Shown one piece after another: positions 1-13,400 of a stretch of DNA of 64,000 nt (position 1 is its first letter; each line of letters begins with the position of its first letter). The position numbers and the translations under genes are program-made. This stretch comes from Xestospongia bergquistia (Eukaryota > Porifera > Demospongiae > Haplosclerida > Petrosiidae): contig OZ014416.1 in assembly GCA_963965975.1 (NCBI GenBank), positions 3,100,001-3,164,000 of the forward strand, written 5' to 3'. Under the pieces are notes generated by a model. It was not told where the DNA came from, did not search any database, and saw only the letters and a program-made list of their open reading frames with translations.

Positions 1-357
1 AATGACATCATATGACATCAAAATAATTACCTTTAAAATATCATATTTGTAATTTGTTATGACATGACATGACACTATGAGTAACTGCTTATTCATACAT
101 TCTCTACCTCAATGGACTCATGATCCACTATGTGACAACAACACAGCATGATATAGCAATCCTTATTTATTTTGTATAATTCTAATTGGCTAATTATGAT
201 CATGACATCAAATGATGCAATATGTTTGCTAACTCAGACTCGCTATATATGTGACACTATTCATGGTTTCTGATTGGTTAATTATGATCATGACATCATA
301 TGATGTATGTAGTATGTTTGCTGACTCAGATTTGGTATGTGAAAATGTTCACTGTTT
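1..357. repeat. Interspersed repeat R1, copy 1
   Basis: This AT-rich noncoding block shares long stretches with 1961-2228: the CATATGACATCA start, the run from CACTATGAG to the TTATTTATTTTGT segment, and the GATCATGACATCA motif. Within this copy, about 178-266 is followed by a diverged tandem copy at about 267-355 (both contain ATTATGATCATGACATCA). No coding potential is seen. The family is not recognised; it could be a decayed transposon end. The copy begins at or before the window edge. Confidence 0.75.
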
Positions 358-626
358 AATCTAGAGTTCTTCCTTCTTCTCTTCTAAGTATTACTTGTTA
401 TTCTTCTTTTGTGATTCTTTTAAAATAGGCCTAAACCTATCCACCCTTGAGGGATATTTATTCTACACAAAGAGCATTTATAATAGTAATGAAAGAGTTG
501 TTGCTATAATAAAATTCAGATCAAATAATGATGTGTTAAAGGACTGTTATGCCACATTGAGGTGTTGTCAGTCCATCTAATGAAACGTATTAAGTTTTTA
601 TGAATTACTGTTTTTATTCACTGTAG

Positions 627-3600
627 ATATTTAAATCACAATTATATTACTAATATATCTGTGACTGCTTTTAAAAATTTAACCTCTTTGAAAAATTTGT
701 AAGTTCATCAAGTGTCACAAACACAATCATTTTGCACACATTATACATTTATATAAATATATATTGTATATTCTATGTCTAGTACTATAATTATAACTGC
801 ATTAAATGAGCAACTATTAATTGTATATGTTGTTTATTAAAAATGTTAATTCTCATATCATTAGGTATCTGTATGGGAATAATCTCACATTTCTTCCACT
901 GGAAGTATTACAACCATTACACAATCTCTCACTATTGTAAGTTAGTTTGATAGGCAAGTAATATGTTTGTTGAATATCATTGTTGTTTCCATTTTTGCAA
1001 ACACTAGTTTTTATGTGAGTATATCCTTATTGGCCTTTGTACATAATGAAAGCATGAAAGTGTAGAACCCTCACCACAGTTGTGGTTGAGTTATACTGAG
1101 TGATGTTAGTTGACCATACCAACACTCCATCAAAATTTTAAAAATCAGAATAAAATGAGCAACAAAATTGTCTCAAGATTTTAATGATTATTGGACAAAT
1201 TGTTGGATGTGCCATTTGTGTCAAAATGTTCTGATGATTGTGGAAATTGTGTCATCACATCAGCACTATGCTATACTTTTACACTGTTACTAGACCCCAC
1301 CACAAAACCTAAACCCTAAAATCTCAACCATATGATGCACAACCAGTAGTAAACCACTTCTGTTATTGCAGTATTTAATTTTGGCATAAACAAGACACCT
1401 TTTAAAATTACAGGTGTAACACTTAATTGTTTCATGACAGTAACAGATCTCTCCACATGAGCTATAACTTTTAGCAAGGAAGACCATCATGGTACATAAA
1501 TTTTCCATAAGTTCAAAACAAAACGTTTTTATGAAATTCCCACATTATATTACAAAACTGTAGTTTTATTGTAGCCTGCTGTTCTTCTACCTTGACTGGG
1601 TTGTTTTTGCCATCTCACTACTAAGTTTTGTGGTTATAGACACTATTGTGGCCAAGTTAGAGCAGTCAACTGCCCAGTACAGATATACACACACACAATA
1701 CATTTTGTTAAAAAGGCTATAAAGAAGTTTTTATGATCACAAACGTCCTGTTATGCATAGTAAATTATCATTTATGGTGGTCTCATAGAAACACATAATT
1801 TTATGTAGTTAACGTTTAGGCTTATATAATATGCTAATTTAATGTTTAGACAAAGTGGCATGATTTATGACGTCAGTACTTGCGGGAGTCCCATGATCTG
1901 TCAAATCAAGTTCATTCCATTCACACAATGATAATGCAAAATTAATTCCACTTTTCAAGTGACATCATATGACATCATAATAATTACCTTTAAAATATCA
2001 TATTTTGTGATGGTTTATTTTCTTATGACATGATATGACACTATGAGGAACTGCTTATTCATACATTCTTTACCTCAATGGACTCACGATCCACTATGTG
2101 ACAACAACACAGCATGACAGAGTAATCCTTATTTATTTTGTGTAATTCTGATTGGTTATTTAAGATCATGACATCAAATAATGCAATATGTTTGCTAACA
2201 CTGACTGAGTATGTGAAATTATTTATGGTTAAATGTACTGCATATGGGAAAAGGAAAAATCATGAATTTTGACATTATAAGATAGCTTATTAATTCTCAA
2301 TTTAGGGCGAATCATTTGTTGCTATTTGATTTTTTGCTTACAGTCCAATAGATTGGTTTTAATCTATCTTCTATCAAATCATATGACAAATCAATTAAGA
2401 AAATCCAAATTAAAGAATTTCTGAAAATTAATCAATGCAAAATATCCCCACTAAATATGAGCTGTCATGAGGTAGCATTTCACTTGTTGTCTAATCTTTT
2501 GAAAGAGGTCTACTACAGGTACACTGGGTATGCTATGAATCCTGTATAGAAGAGTAACAAGAATTAAATACCTTTCATACATAACAGTCAATTATCATTA
2601 TAATATTTTCCATTCATATAGCCATGAACATGATATCTAATATGAATACTTTGATGTGTACTTTACATTTTAGTCATATCACAAACTTTTATGGGCTCAG
2701 AATACACCATGTAGAGCAGAGCAACACTCTTTTGTCACATAACAGTATCTTTAGGATTGGGAATGGTCAAAACATCATATGTTATAAGAAGTTACCATAA
2801 CAGTAATGGGTCACATGATGTCATGTATTTTGTCACTGAAAAGTGTTAAAGAAAATTTGATGTAATTCTTGATACTTGTTATGCATGTTAGGTAGTGTAT
2901 TATAAGTTCTTATTATTTATCCACACATGAGCAATTTATACCTTTGGAATGATAGTAATGTTTTCTTTTTCAGGCATATAGATCCTTTTTCTTGTTCTTG
3001 TTCCCTGTTACCACTTATTAATTGGGCTAAACAACAGAGAATACTTGGATTACAATGTCAGGAAAAGAGTGGTAGTGTTATTAGTCTATCATTACTCATT
3101 GAAACCTGTCAACATAGCAGAATTGAGCAAAATGATTCACACAGTCACAAACATGAGGTATTGCTTTTACATTACTGTTAATGTATCACTAATGATTGAT
3201 ACAAAGATACAGTCTACATGATTTGATGAGTCATACCAATATGGACATGCATGATTGTAGGTTAACTATAAAGCATTAAATGGAGTTTGACGCCCTTGTT
3301 ATACAGTATAGTCCATCCTATAAACAGAAATATATGTATATATACTATATAAGCATGTACTCAAGGCATGCAATGTTAAATGTTATAATAAGACCCTTGA
3401 GTAGTTAGATATATCACAAGAAGAAGTACCTCACACCATTGTGACATTACTTTGTCTACATGTTCTTTTGTTCAGACTCTGATAATCATCATCTTATAAT
3501 AATTTACAAATTATTTGTTTAATTCTTTAGAAAAACAGGCCCTCTGTACCCTCAACTTCTTGTCAGCCTGATTTGTTGTCACTTATTCTGTCCAATACCA

Positions 3601-5114
3601 AGTTGATAGATGACGAAAAAGATAGGACAGGCCCTATTACCCAAAAGAAAAGTAATGTAAGGAACATTTTCTGTATGTACAATTGTACACAGCTTATAAC
3701 AAACAAATGAAATTCCTTCATTGCTTATTTAAGCAGAGTAGAAATAAAGCTAGAATAAAATATGCTGAAATGTCATTTCAGGATGAATGCCATCACGTAG
3801 GTGATGTCCAATGGTACCTCTTCCTAACACAGATTAGATGTGGTTACTACTATAATCAGATGAACCCCTAAGCCTTAAACCATTGTTCACTATACAATCA
3901 ATATTACACTTGTAGAAAAGTATATGTCAGTATACTCTATTTTTAATAACAAGATTTGATGATATGAGAAAACAAACCTACGTTTCATGTTTTGATTTCT
4001 TTGTTTGTGGCATGGTGGTATAATGACTTGCGAATAATGCAATAATGTAAAAAGTTTATAACAACAGCATATTTAAGGTATAGTAGTGGCTGACTACAAG
4101 CTGCTTGCAGTTAGTTTTCATTGGGTTGGCTAGCCCGCCTGTTTCCAATCCATCAGTTCATTTTAGAAATTCCAGTTAGGCTTTGACATATCATCTGAAG
4201 TGCTATTGCCTTTCCTAATGCTTTAAAATTAGAAGAACATTTGGCTTCGTAATATTAGAAATGATTTTGAAAGTCAAAAAACAGATGAGCAATCAGTTGA
4301 CATTTTGTGTTTTGCCTTGTGAAGAGGTAATAATTAAACTTTTTTAATACCACTGCCTCAAATTTTGGTTCAGCTGAACCTTGAACTGTCTTAAACGAAG
4401 CCTCATCTTAACTATGGTAACAATACAATAATTTGGAAGGTTATGGGAAATTGTATTCTCTCACATTAGTTTTCTTACTGAGGAAATTGTTACTTTATAT
4501 TGTATTTTATTTGTAAAAGTGAATGTGATGATGTAATCTTATTTTTAATTTGCAGAAATCTTTCTCTCCATCTTCAAAAAACAATGATAGAGAGATATTT
4601 GAGAAAATCTCTTCATTATCCAAGACCATAAATGGACTACAAGATGAATTGACAGTTTTGCGTAGAAAGGTAAGTTAAGTTCTTGTGAATCTTGTGTAAG
4701 TTAGATTCATATTATATCAGGCAGGTGGAAATAGCCTATGACAGGTAACATAAGTTTGTCCACACAGTACTATGCACATTTGCCATGTTTTGCTTGGCTA
4801 TTCAGAAGACATATATACAAGCAAATAGTCTCATGTAGTAGGATTATATGGCTTGACACTTTATTCTGTAAATTTGTCACTTATGCATGATGAAAGACTA
4901 CCAAGTGTTAAGGAGCTCAGCTAAGATTCACAGAGCCATCAACTATTACTATGTCCCTGATTAGTATACAATACTGTACACGTGTATTAAGTTGCATATC
5001 ACATATTACTATCTATTCATTGTTCAGTTGAATGAATTGGAGAGGCTATTCAAAAGTAAAGACTATGGCAAGAATCTGAACGAATGGCAACTACAACTAG
5101 TCAATGAAAATTGA
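627..5114 (+). CDS. Leucine-rich-repeat protein, 3' portion (LRR + LRRCT + coiled-coil tail), six exons
   Basis: Exons by eye: 627-698, 865-936, 2974-3157, 3531-3656, 4556-4669 and 5028-5114 (TGA). The first two are exactly 72 nt and each encodes one 24-residue LRR (YLNHNYITNIS.. and YLYGNNLTFLP..), bounded by AG and GTAAGT and in matching phase. Exon 3 encodes a Cys-rich LRRCT cap (DPFSCSCSLLPLINW ... IETC), normally placed after the last LRR. Exons 4-6 are phase 0 and give a polar linker followed by a heptad-like coiled coil (EIFEKISSLSKTINGLQDEL). The 5' end is missing: upstream exons lie before the window or are displaced by repeat R1. The join of exon 2 to exon 3 is two residues short of a typical LRR, so a further exon in the 2-kb intron is possible. 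No orthologue is named. LRR-LRRCT proteins are often extracellular, but no signal peptide or TM is visible here. Confidence 0.72.
1961..2228. repeat. Interspersed repeat R1, copy 2
   Basis: Second copy of R1 in direct orientation, lying in the large intron of the LRR gene. It aligns with 1-250 at roughly 85-90 percent by eye and contains one, not two, of the internal tandem units. Confidence 0.75.
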
Positions 5115-6119
5115 CATTGCAGATTACTTGCCACAGTGCTATGTGTGACATTTCAGTAACATCATTTTGTCTAAAAAGAAGATAAGACATGTGCAGGTTA
5201 TGGAGTCTATTTTTCTTTTTTATTGTGTAGTAATTATTAACAGTTACAAATTTATTATCATTTGATCTAGATAGTGTACTGATGCAGCAATTTGCTTAAA
5301 GTTTCCACTACTTCACTTAGATAAGTATTTGATACATACAGATAACTAACTGAGGGTGATACACATACATGTGTTAAATTAGAAGTGAGCGTGCACACAA
5401 CAGAATATGTCATGAGTAATGTGTTGATATCAACCTTTATCAAGTGGGCCACTCTTTGTTAGTTTCACAACAGAGGCAACATTAGTAGTCTGACATACTG
5501 CCCACTTTGCCTTAGTGAGTGGTAGCACCAGACTAGATCTGGTTGAAAATTATGCAGAGACATTTTCCTGACAGAATTGGTCAATGTCTTGAAAAGAACT
5601 TCCTGGATACAATGATTTCATTGTACAGGGCCATGAGTTGAAGGTGCTTAAGATATGAATAGATCTACTGGAGCTGGAGATTTTGACATCCTGTAATTAG
5701 ATTGATAGGGCCCTGTGTTATGTCATGTAATGTAATGTTGATGTGTGTTTAGTCTTGATGCATGTAGCTTGCTTAATGCATGTTTTGAACCTTGTGGGTG
5801 TGCCCTACAGTCATACAATGTACCAATAGTTGGGTGAGCACCATTGCTTGTTGTAACTAGATTAATAGGCCCCATATTCTGTCATATGATATAATGTGGT
5901 TAAATCATGGTTTGATGGGTGTGGCATATTCCTGTGTACACATGGTCTGGGTTTAGTGGGTGTGGCTTCCAACTTTACAATACACTTGCACATACTTGGA
6001 TTACATTCATAGGCTTTGTATTCTGGTAATGTGTGTGTGTGTGTGCGTGCCTTGTTTTGATAGGTTTGGCATTCTTTGTGGGCATTGGTACAAAATACCT
6101 GTATTTACGTAGGTGTCAT
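5115..6119. other. Intergenic stretch, no gene seen
   Basis: AT-rich sequence between the LRR gene and the MULE element. It includes a short (TG)n run near 6030 and degenerate repeats of a phrase like 'AGATTGATAGGGCCC' / 'AGATTAATAGGCCCC' at about 5700 and 5860. No exon with coherent splice sites is found. Confidence 0.6.
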
Positions 6120-6986
6120 GCCATTTCGTCTAATCCCAACAACAAGAGGAGCTAGATCACTTATACACCAAGGTTATAGGTACACACTCAATCGAAGAAC
6201 AGCAGATGGGTAGATATATTGGAGATGTACAGACAGAAGTTGTCCTGGAAGAGCAGTCACGGATGTTCATGATCTGCTAGTCTCCTGCAATGAGAATCAC
6301 TCCCACCTCCCAAAAGTAACAGAGGCAGAAGTGGAGTTGGTCAAAGACAAAATTATACTCAAGCCATTTGGAGAAAAGTGCAGACTCTCAGGCTCCAACA
6401 AATTTACAGGGAAGATGCTGACTTCAAGTTATACATCCATCAAGTGATAGCACTTGCCTTTGTTCCTCCAGCTTTTGTTAGGTTAGCTTGGGCTTGGAGT
6501 GGAGTACAAGAAAATTCTCCAGAATTTGACAACAAGGAGAGTTTTGTTCAATACTTTGAAAGCACTTGGATAGATGGCAACTTTCCTATTCATTCGTGGA
6601 ATGTTTATGCACAAGAGGGTCCTTGCACTAATAACAGCGCAGAAGGATGGCATAGTAAAATGAAGAAACTTGCTGGGAAATAACACCCAAACTTTTACGA
6701 GGCAGTCACCCTTTCAAGTCTGAACAAGCTGTGAGAGAAGTCACTTTAATGCAGCTGGCTGCAGGAGGACTTCCAAGAAGGAGAAGAAAGTACAGAAACC
6801 ATGAGAACAGACTGAAAATTATTAAAGAAAAGCATGAAGCAGGAAATTATACATTACAAGAACTTGTTAGGGCGTATAGCCACTGGGTATCTTTGTAATT
6901 ACTGTTATTTAAATCATTTAAAAGTTTTTAGACAAAATGGGACAATTGTGCATTTTGTTAGACGAAATGGGATTAGATGAAATGGC
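6120..6986 (+). mobile_element. Internally deleted FLYWCH-type MULE (Mutator-like) transposon
   Basis: Terminal inverted repeats are GCCATTTCGTCTAATCCC at 6120-6137 and its near-complement at 6969-6986 (one mismatch). Just inside the left end is a FLYWCH zinc finger (RGARSLIHQGYRYTLNRR ... IYWRC ... C ... H.H), broken by a TAG. It is followed directly by a transposase C-terminal region (residues such as ALAFVPPAFVRLAW and NNSAEGWHSKM), which is interrupted by a TAA and continues to about 6896. FLYWCH plus this C-terminus is typical of animal MULEs. The catalytic core that normally lies between them is absent, so the element is nonautonomous. No target-site duplication is obvious. Confidence 0.8.
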
Positions 6987-7321
6987 TATAAACCTTTAAG
7001 TATACACTATATAGCAATTCTTATAACTGTATGCATAGTATTGAATGTACGTGTCTTAGATGACAATGGGAGTGAAGAAGAAAATCAAAAAAAAGACAAT
7101 GAAGAAAGTATTGAAGATGAAAACGATGAAGATGCCAAACTATGGTCACTGATGATTCTTGATAAGCCAAGACAGCAATAACTTCTCCAATCAAATTCCA
7201 TCAGTCTACCTATAATACTGCTACTACACCCTCTGGTTGTATACGTAGATGCAGTTTGACTTGTGTACATGACCCAGCATATATCACCAAAACTCTTGAT
7301 GAGATGACACGTCTACCATCT
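6987..7321. other. Unresolved acidic stretch
   Basis: Position 7053 onward reads as an acidic low-complexity peptide (DDNGSEEENQKKDNEESIEDENDED) ending in TAA near 7180, preceded by a possible splice acceptor. It might be the last exon of a gene disrupted by the upstream transposon, or chance. No family is recognised. Confidence 0.2.
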
Positions 7322-7419
7322 TAGCACGTCATACCCACGTTCCTTGCAAAGGGCGGGCCAGGCCTCGCCCCTTGTGTATAAAATTAAGCCATCCTCGATT
7401 TAGCCACAAACTCATAGCT
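7322..7419 (+). promoter_or_regulatory. Probable promoter of the BTBD9-like gene
   Basis: This is a locally GC-rich patch in an AT-rich region. It has a GC-box-like GGGCGGG at about 7350, a palindromic GGCCAGGCCTCGCCCC, and a TATA-like TGTATAAAATT about 45 bp before the ATG at 7420. The role is inferred from position and composition. Confidence 0.4.
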
Positions 7420-10400
7420 ATGGCAAATAGACAAAGTACGAGTGGGTTTAGTTGTCTCACTCCACCACCTGAAAGCATTGGATCACCAAGCCAGGTGCGA
7501 GCCTCTCCCCTTTCTCCATCAGCTGTTCCCAGTGATGAAGTCCTTGATAAGTTTCAGAATGTCATCCGTTTGTTAGGGGAGTTACGTCAAAGATCTAATC
7601 AGTGCCGACGTATCCAACGAGGGTCACCTGGTGCAGGTTCGTTGAGTAGTGCTATTGATCCTGTAAAAAGTCAGTTAAATCTACTTAAATCTGATATTGA
7701 AGCCATACTAACACAGTATGCTACTCTGTCTTGTATGACGAGGTTAAGGGGGCAGTATAACTTATTTGATCAGGTATGTAGTTGTCCTTATATATATAAT
7801 TCTTCTTTAACAGTTGTTTGTATATATATGGTGCACGATATGCAGAGTTTACATGTACATTATTGATATTTCTCTCACATATTAAAGATCCTTAATGAGC
7901 AAATTAATGAAGCTGGATATGATCATGGCTATAGCTTTCGAGTATATTATTTAGAGAGACTGAATTTTGAGTCAGGTACCTTAAAAGGCATGATGGAAAC
8001 AGTACTTGAATACTGGAAGCATGCAGACAAAGGTAAACCCAAAGGTCAACTCAATTCCATTCATGTTATCCATCAGACATGGAACACCCTCAGCTTCATA
8101 TAGCTAGAGTTTTGACTTTCTCTGATGAAGACACAATACTAGATCCATTTCCAAAGTTAATCCGTGATCCTATATACCAAAATGGAGACATTAAAGGTAG
8201 AGAGAAAATAGTCACATACCTCTCCTTTTCACCTCTATCCCACTACACACACACATAGTAAAGGTTAACCTTTCCATGTACATGTGCTCCCAATTTGCAA
8301 AACTGCTTAACAGTAAAGAACACTGTGATGTTTCATTTCGTATTGGAACACATTGTATTCAAGCACATAGGTACAGTATGACATTTTAAATTTCTGAATG
8401 TTCACTTGTCTAACTTGGCAGAATTATTTTAGCTGCCCAATCAGAATATTTTGAAAAACTTCTGTTTGGAGGGATGAGTGAAGCACAAAATTCCACTACT
8501 GAGATTTTTTTAAAAGATGTTAGTATCTCCAGTTTTGAACTGTTGCTGCAATTTGCTTATACTGGATGTGTAGAATTAGATGGAGCACAGTTACAGGTAT
8601 TTATGTCAAAGTATTAGTAACTTTATTGCTACTAAAGTTTTGATATGAAATAGCCATTGACCTACACATTCGTGCCATGAGTAAATAACAAAACACAATT
8701 GTTGGATATGTCTGGTAGTTTGGTTGACATTAAACATGGTCAATAGTCTTTGCATGTAGTTAACACACGTTTGATATCACAGAACCTATTATAATATATA
8801 TATTAATAACTGTTTAAATGTCTGTCATACTAATAACATTGCTGTAGTAGATTATTATAGTAAGTTGGGCAATTTGGTAATTTGGCAAATTTCGTGTCAC
8901 TATACAGTACAAAGACTTCAGATTATAATTTTATGTTAATGTTAAAGCATCTTGCCAGTCTTGTGTCATTTATGATTTATTTCATGGTATTTGATAGGGT
9001 GTGTTACAGTTGATAGAAACTGCTGACCGATTTTGTTTTGTTCATTTAAAAGATGCCCTTGCTGAAAAGCTTTCATCATTTATAAATGTGACCTCTGTTC
9101 TTCCTATCTTTGTCTGTGCCAATCAACTTGAACTGAAAGAGGTATAAGCACGTCACATACATGTAGACTCACATATAAGGAAACAGAATATAGAGTCATG
9201 ATACTAGACCATTGCTATGTATGAGTCCAAATCATCAAAACATAGTTTAAATTATATTATGATAAGTGACTATAGTGGAAATATACACCCTTTACAGATT
9301 TGATTAATAAAAACTTATCTTGTTACAGCTTCGGCAATGCTGCCTCAGATATGCTGATCTACATGCAAGAGAAGTGCTCAAACAGGAAGCTGTGCTGTCA
9401 TTAACTGCAAACACCCTAGTAACTTTGCTCTCACGAGATTCATTTAGTATAGAAGAGATGTTAGTTTATACTTGCATTCAATCTTGGATGAAACATAACT
9501 CTGTGACTGATTATAAGCCCTTGCTACAATGTGTGAGACTATCAGAGATACCAGCAGAACAGCTGTTAGACTTAGCTCAGCCATATGGACATTTTACAGA
9601 TAGAGAAGTTATATCTGCTTTGAGAGTGCAAATGAAAAGACAGTTTGATGATATGCAGCCTAGAGGACTCTGTGGTAAGCTATAGGATGCAGTTGAAGTT
9701 AAAATATGCATATAATTACACATACGTAGCTTTTTTAATCTTTGATCCTGTAAAATATTGAATTACTCTTTCTTCAACAGAGATAGGTAAAAATTTGTTT
9801 GAATTCAAAGAAACTGCTGAAATAAATGGCACTGTTTCCTGGCGGAGAGCCCAAGTCTCTCTATCAACACTGCCTGTGTGTAATATCCCCACTCAAATCA
9901 GACCTCCACCATCCACAGCTAATACTTCAGCTGTTGCTAATATCGAAAGAACTGGACTGCAACCTTCACTTGGTTCTCCCTTATTAGCAGGACAAGCACC
10001 AAATGTACAGTTAGGACAACCTGTACCACTGCAGTTGTTGGGACAACAGCCATATCAACCTCTCAGGGGACTACGTATGAGTGGTCCCTTTTACAATAAA
10101 CCAGATTGCCCCCTTAATCAAGCAGTTTTAATTCCTTCACAAAATTCTCATCAAGCAAGTGGTCTTTTCCCAGTAGTACAAACTCCTGCTACTGCTTTTC
10201 CCATCACAGTAGCTCTTAACAATATCTATCTCCTCAATAATATTGAATTTGAAGGTTTTCCTGAAGATCGGAAAGATGGTTTTAGAAATCTTAAGTTCTC
10301 CTATGTCATTGAGATATCACGTGATGGTACCTCTTGGAGCTTGTTATTTGACTTCTCCTCATATAGTTGCTTTGGACGGCAGAACTTGTTGTTTCCTAAA

Positions 10401-13400
10401 CAAGCTATACGGTAATTATGAAGATTGATGGATTGTTTTATCTAACACTGTATGATTTTGAAAATGTAGCTTATAGCTTCCTTTCTTTGTAGGTTTATAA
10501 AATTCAAAGTGTCTCCAAATCTTCTCTCTCCTCAACTAACTATACGATTAATTTCCTGTAAACTGGAGGACTTTCATTCATCTGACTTTGAGTTTCGGAA
10601 GAACAATATCATAGGTGAGTACAACTATCATGCTGCAGTTGCCTTATCTTTAGTGTAATCAGTGTATTTTAACTATTTAAAAGATTGTCTGCTAACAAGG
10701 CAAAGATTGTTCCAATTAAAACATATTAATAGATACCAAAACATATCAGAACCTTGGAATACTTGGCAATATTTCTTTGTGAAACAATGTTTAAGTGATG
10801 TCTGACTTACAGGTTAAATAGTGTTTCTATGTATGACACACTGAGTTTGCTTCTTTGTTTTATATATATAAATGATGTATCTTGTTTGAGCACTTTAAAA
10901 ACAAAGTAGTACTTTTGACAGTATGTTATTAGTAAAATTGCTTTCCCGTTGTGTGTTACCACAACAATGATTCTTATAGACCCTAGAGCACAGTGAACTA
11001 TACCTACCAATGAACTATACCTACTGTATTAACTTGGCTCCCCAGACAACTTCATAAAAGAACCTTTACATTAATTTCTAGTATTATGCAAAAGTAAGTG
11101 TTGTTAATGCTTGTGCATAGTAGGTGTCATTAATGCTTCTGTTTGCCATTTTTTTTCACCAAGTTTGATGGCACATTAGCACAACAAATTATCTTCTAAC
11201 ACACTAACACCACTATTTAATTGCTATTTTCTTTCTGAAAGTATGAAGTTAGAAAGCAAGTGAAGGTCAATTAAATGGACATAACCATAAGTAAATCATG
11301 ATATTTTTGCTTTTGCTTTGCATCTTACCTTTTACTGACTAGTAGGCTAGTTTTAATGCAAGGGTTATGTATGTCCTTAGTTTCTGGGATTATAAGCTTT
11401 CTTTATAGATGGTACAATTATTAATACAGAATATATAGTTTTTGAGTTATGGCTTCTTTGCCAGGACAACACACAACAGACTAAGTGCTATAATATTTGC
11501 CCACTCATAGGCAACAGGGCTTAATAAAATTAAAACGTCTGATAAGTACATTGCAATTGAATCAGATGCAGCAGGAATGGTAACTCTTTAGTCCTATACA
11601 AAGAACAACAATAGGTAATAAACCACTGCATTTGCTTTGTGCTTGTAGTCTGGTGGGCCAGACTAGGTATTAGGCTACTGTCATTTCATCTATCTTGTTG
11701 TAAGTTCCTCTTTCGTGAATTAGTAGTAATAAAGCGTTTCTACATCTATTTTAAACATTTTCAAAATATAAATAATTATATAATAAATTTATAGTGAAGT
11801 GCATGTCCTAGACAAATTAAAAAGTCTTCTTTTCTCTAGCACCTTTACATTTTGTGAAACCTCATTTTGTTGAAGAGACCAAACCTTTTTGCAATACATC
11901 GGGTTGCATTGCTACAGATTTGTATTTTAGGAAACCTATTTCTATATCATCTACACAGTGAGTGGGTCTATGAATTCATCACAAGTACTTGTTACAAGCT
12001 AAGACCTGAGTCATTTTACCCTATGTGTACTTATAGATTACTCCATTCCACTTGACTGATATGTAGCTTGATTAATTTGTCAGCCAGTTTATGCTACTCT
12101 AGGTTTGCAAGAACTTGTTCTTTTAGTCTGCATGATGTTTATTGCAGCTTTGTTTATTTATTTTTATCGCCTCTGCACAAGAAGGGTTAGAACATTGTGA
12201 TCCGGTTATCTGTTAACCTGGCTTTACATTTTAAGCAGCAAAAACTTGAAAGAGTCACAGCAAAATTATTTCCAACAATTTACTATGTAAGCTAGCTGAA
12301 AGTAAAGTAAAGTATGTACATGTACTGTTAAAGCATTTCCTGGACAACTTTTGTAAGTGTTGGCAAATGCAATGGTTGTTTCTGTATACTTTATACTGAC
12401 AATGAGATTGCTTCATTCAAGTTATGTTTACTCTAACACTAGTTCATGACAAGTTAAACAAAGTCTATCAAAATTTCTAAAAAATGTTTATTGAATAGTT
12501 CAGTACTTCTAGTGGTTGTTTTGTAAGCCATTCATCAATCATGACATTGAGTACACTTTTGAGTGCATTTTGAACTTAGTTTGATAAACAAACCTTCCCA
12601 TACAGAAGTCACAATCATGCTTCCTCTACAGATTCCATTTAGAGGCCAGTCATTGGCCAACAGGTACAGTAGGAGATGTCGTAGTGTCATGGGGTATAGA
12701 AGGAGGTACAACAAAAGAAAAAGAACTTCAAAACATAATGCTATCTTCTGTTTCGTAAGTAAAATATATGTACAGTTTGTACCTGACCTGATGACACAAA
12801 GTGTGTGGATATTACTTTGTGATGCTTATGGATCTCTCAGTGTTATGTACTATCATTATTCATGTTTTGAGTTATCTACTGTAAACTACTTATGTGAAGT
12901 TATGTATATATGTTCAATATAGTAGTAGTTAAGAGGTTACTGCATATCTAACCTTTTTCACAACATGCAATTTTTCAATGAAAGAGAAAAGTAGGTCTCC
13001 TACACATTTATCTTTTAATTCCTCATAACGAAAGACTAATTGTGGAAAAGAGCAAGCTTGAAGTTACATAATAATCACAAAAGTAGCTTCTTAGTTGTAA
13101 GGTAAACATTTGCATTTTTCATACCCATGCTTTAATGTGGAACACTTTCTACTGTCTTGCCTGCCTATAATTGTTTTGGACCATTTGTCAACTATATGTA
13201 ATGTGGTAGATTTTTAAAAATTTTGTTTTATATTCTGTCGAGTTAAGTTTGACAGCAGTTTGGAAATTCAACAATAAAAACACCATCAACCTATAATAGG
13301 TGTGGCCTCTTAGTTTATACTTTTTTTGCAAATCTCACTCAAGCATTTCACTTTTCTCCTATTGCTTCATGTTAGTCTGCCATGCTTTTGCTATAAAAAC

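Noticed and set aside
12563-12922. Independent Arg-rich protein (plus frame through 12643-12754)
   Set aside because: Another frame of the same interval joins neighbouring BTBD9-like exons in phase with proper splice sites, so the Arg-rich frame is a shadow.
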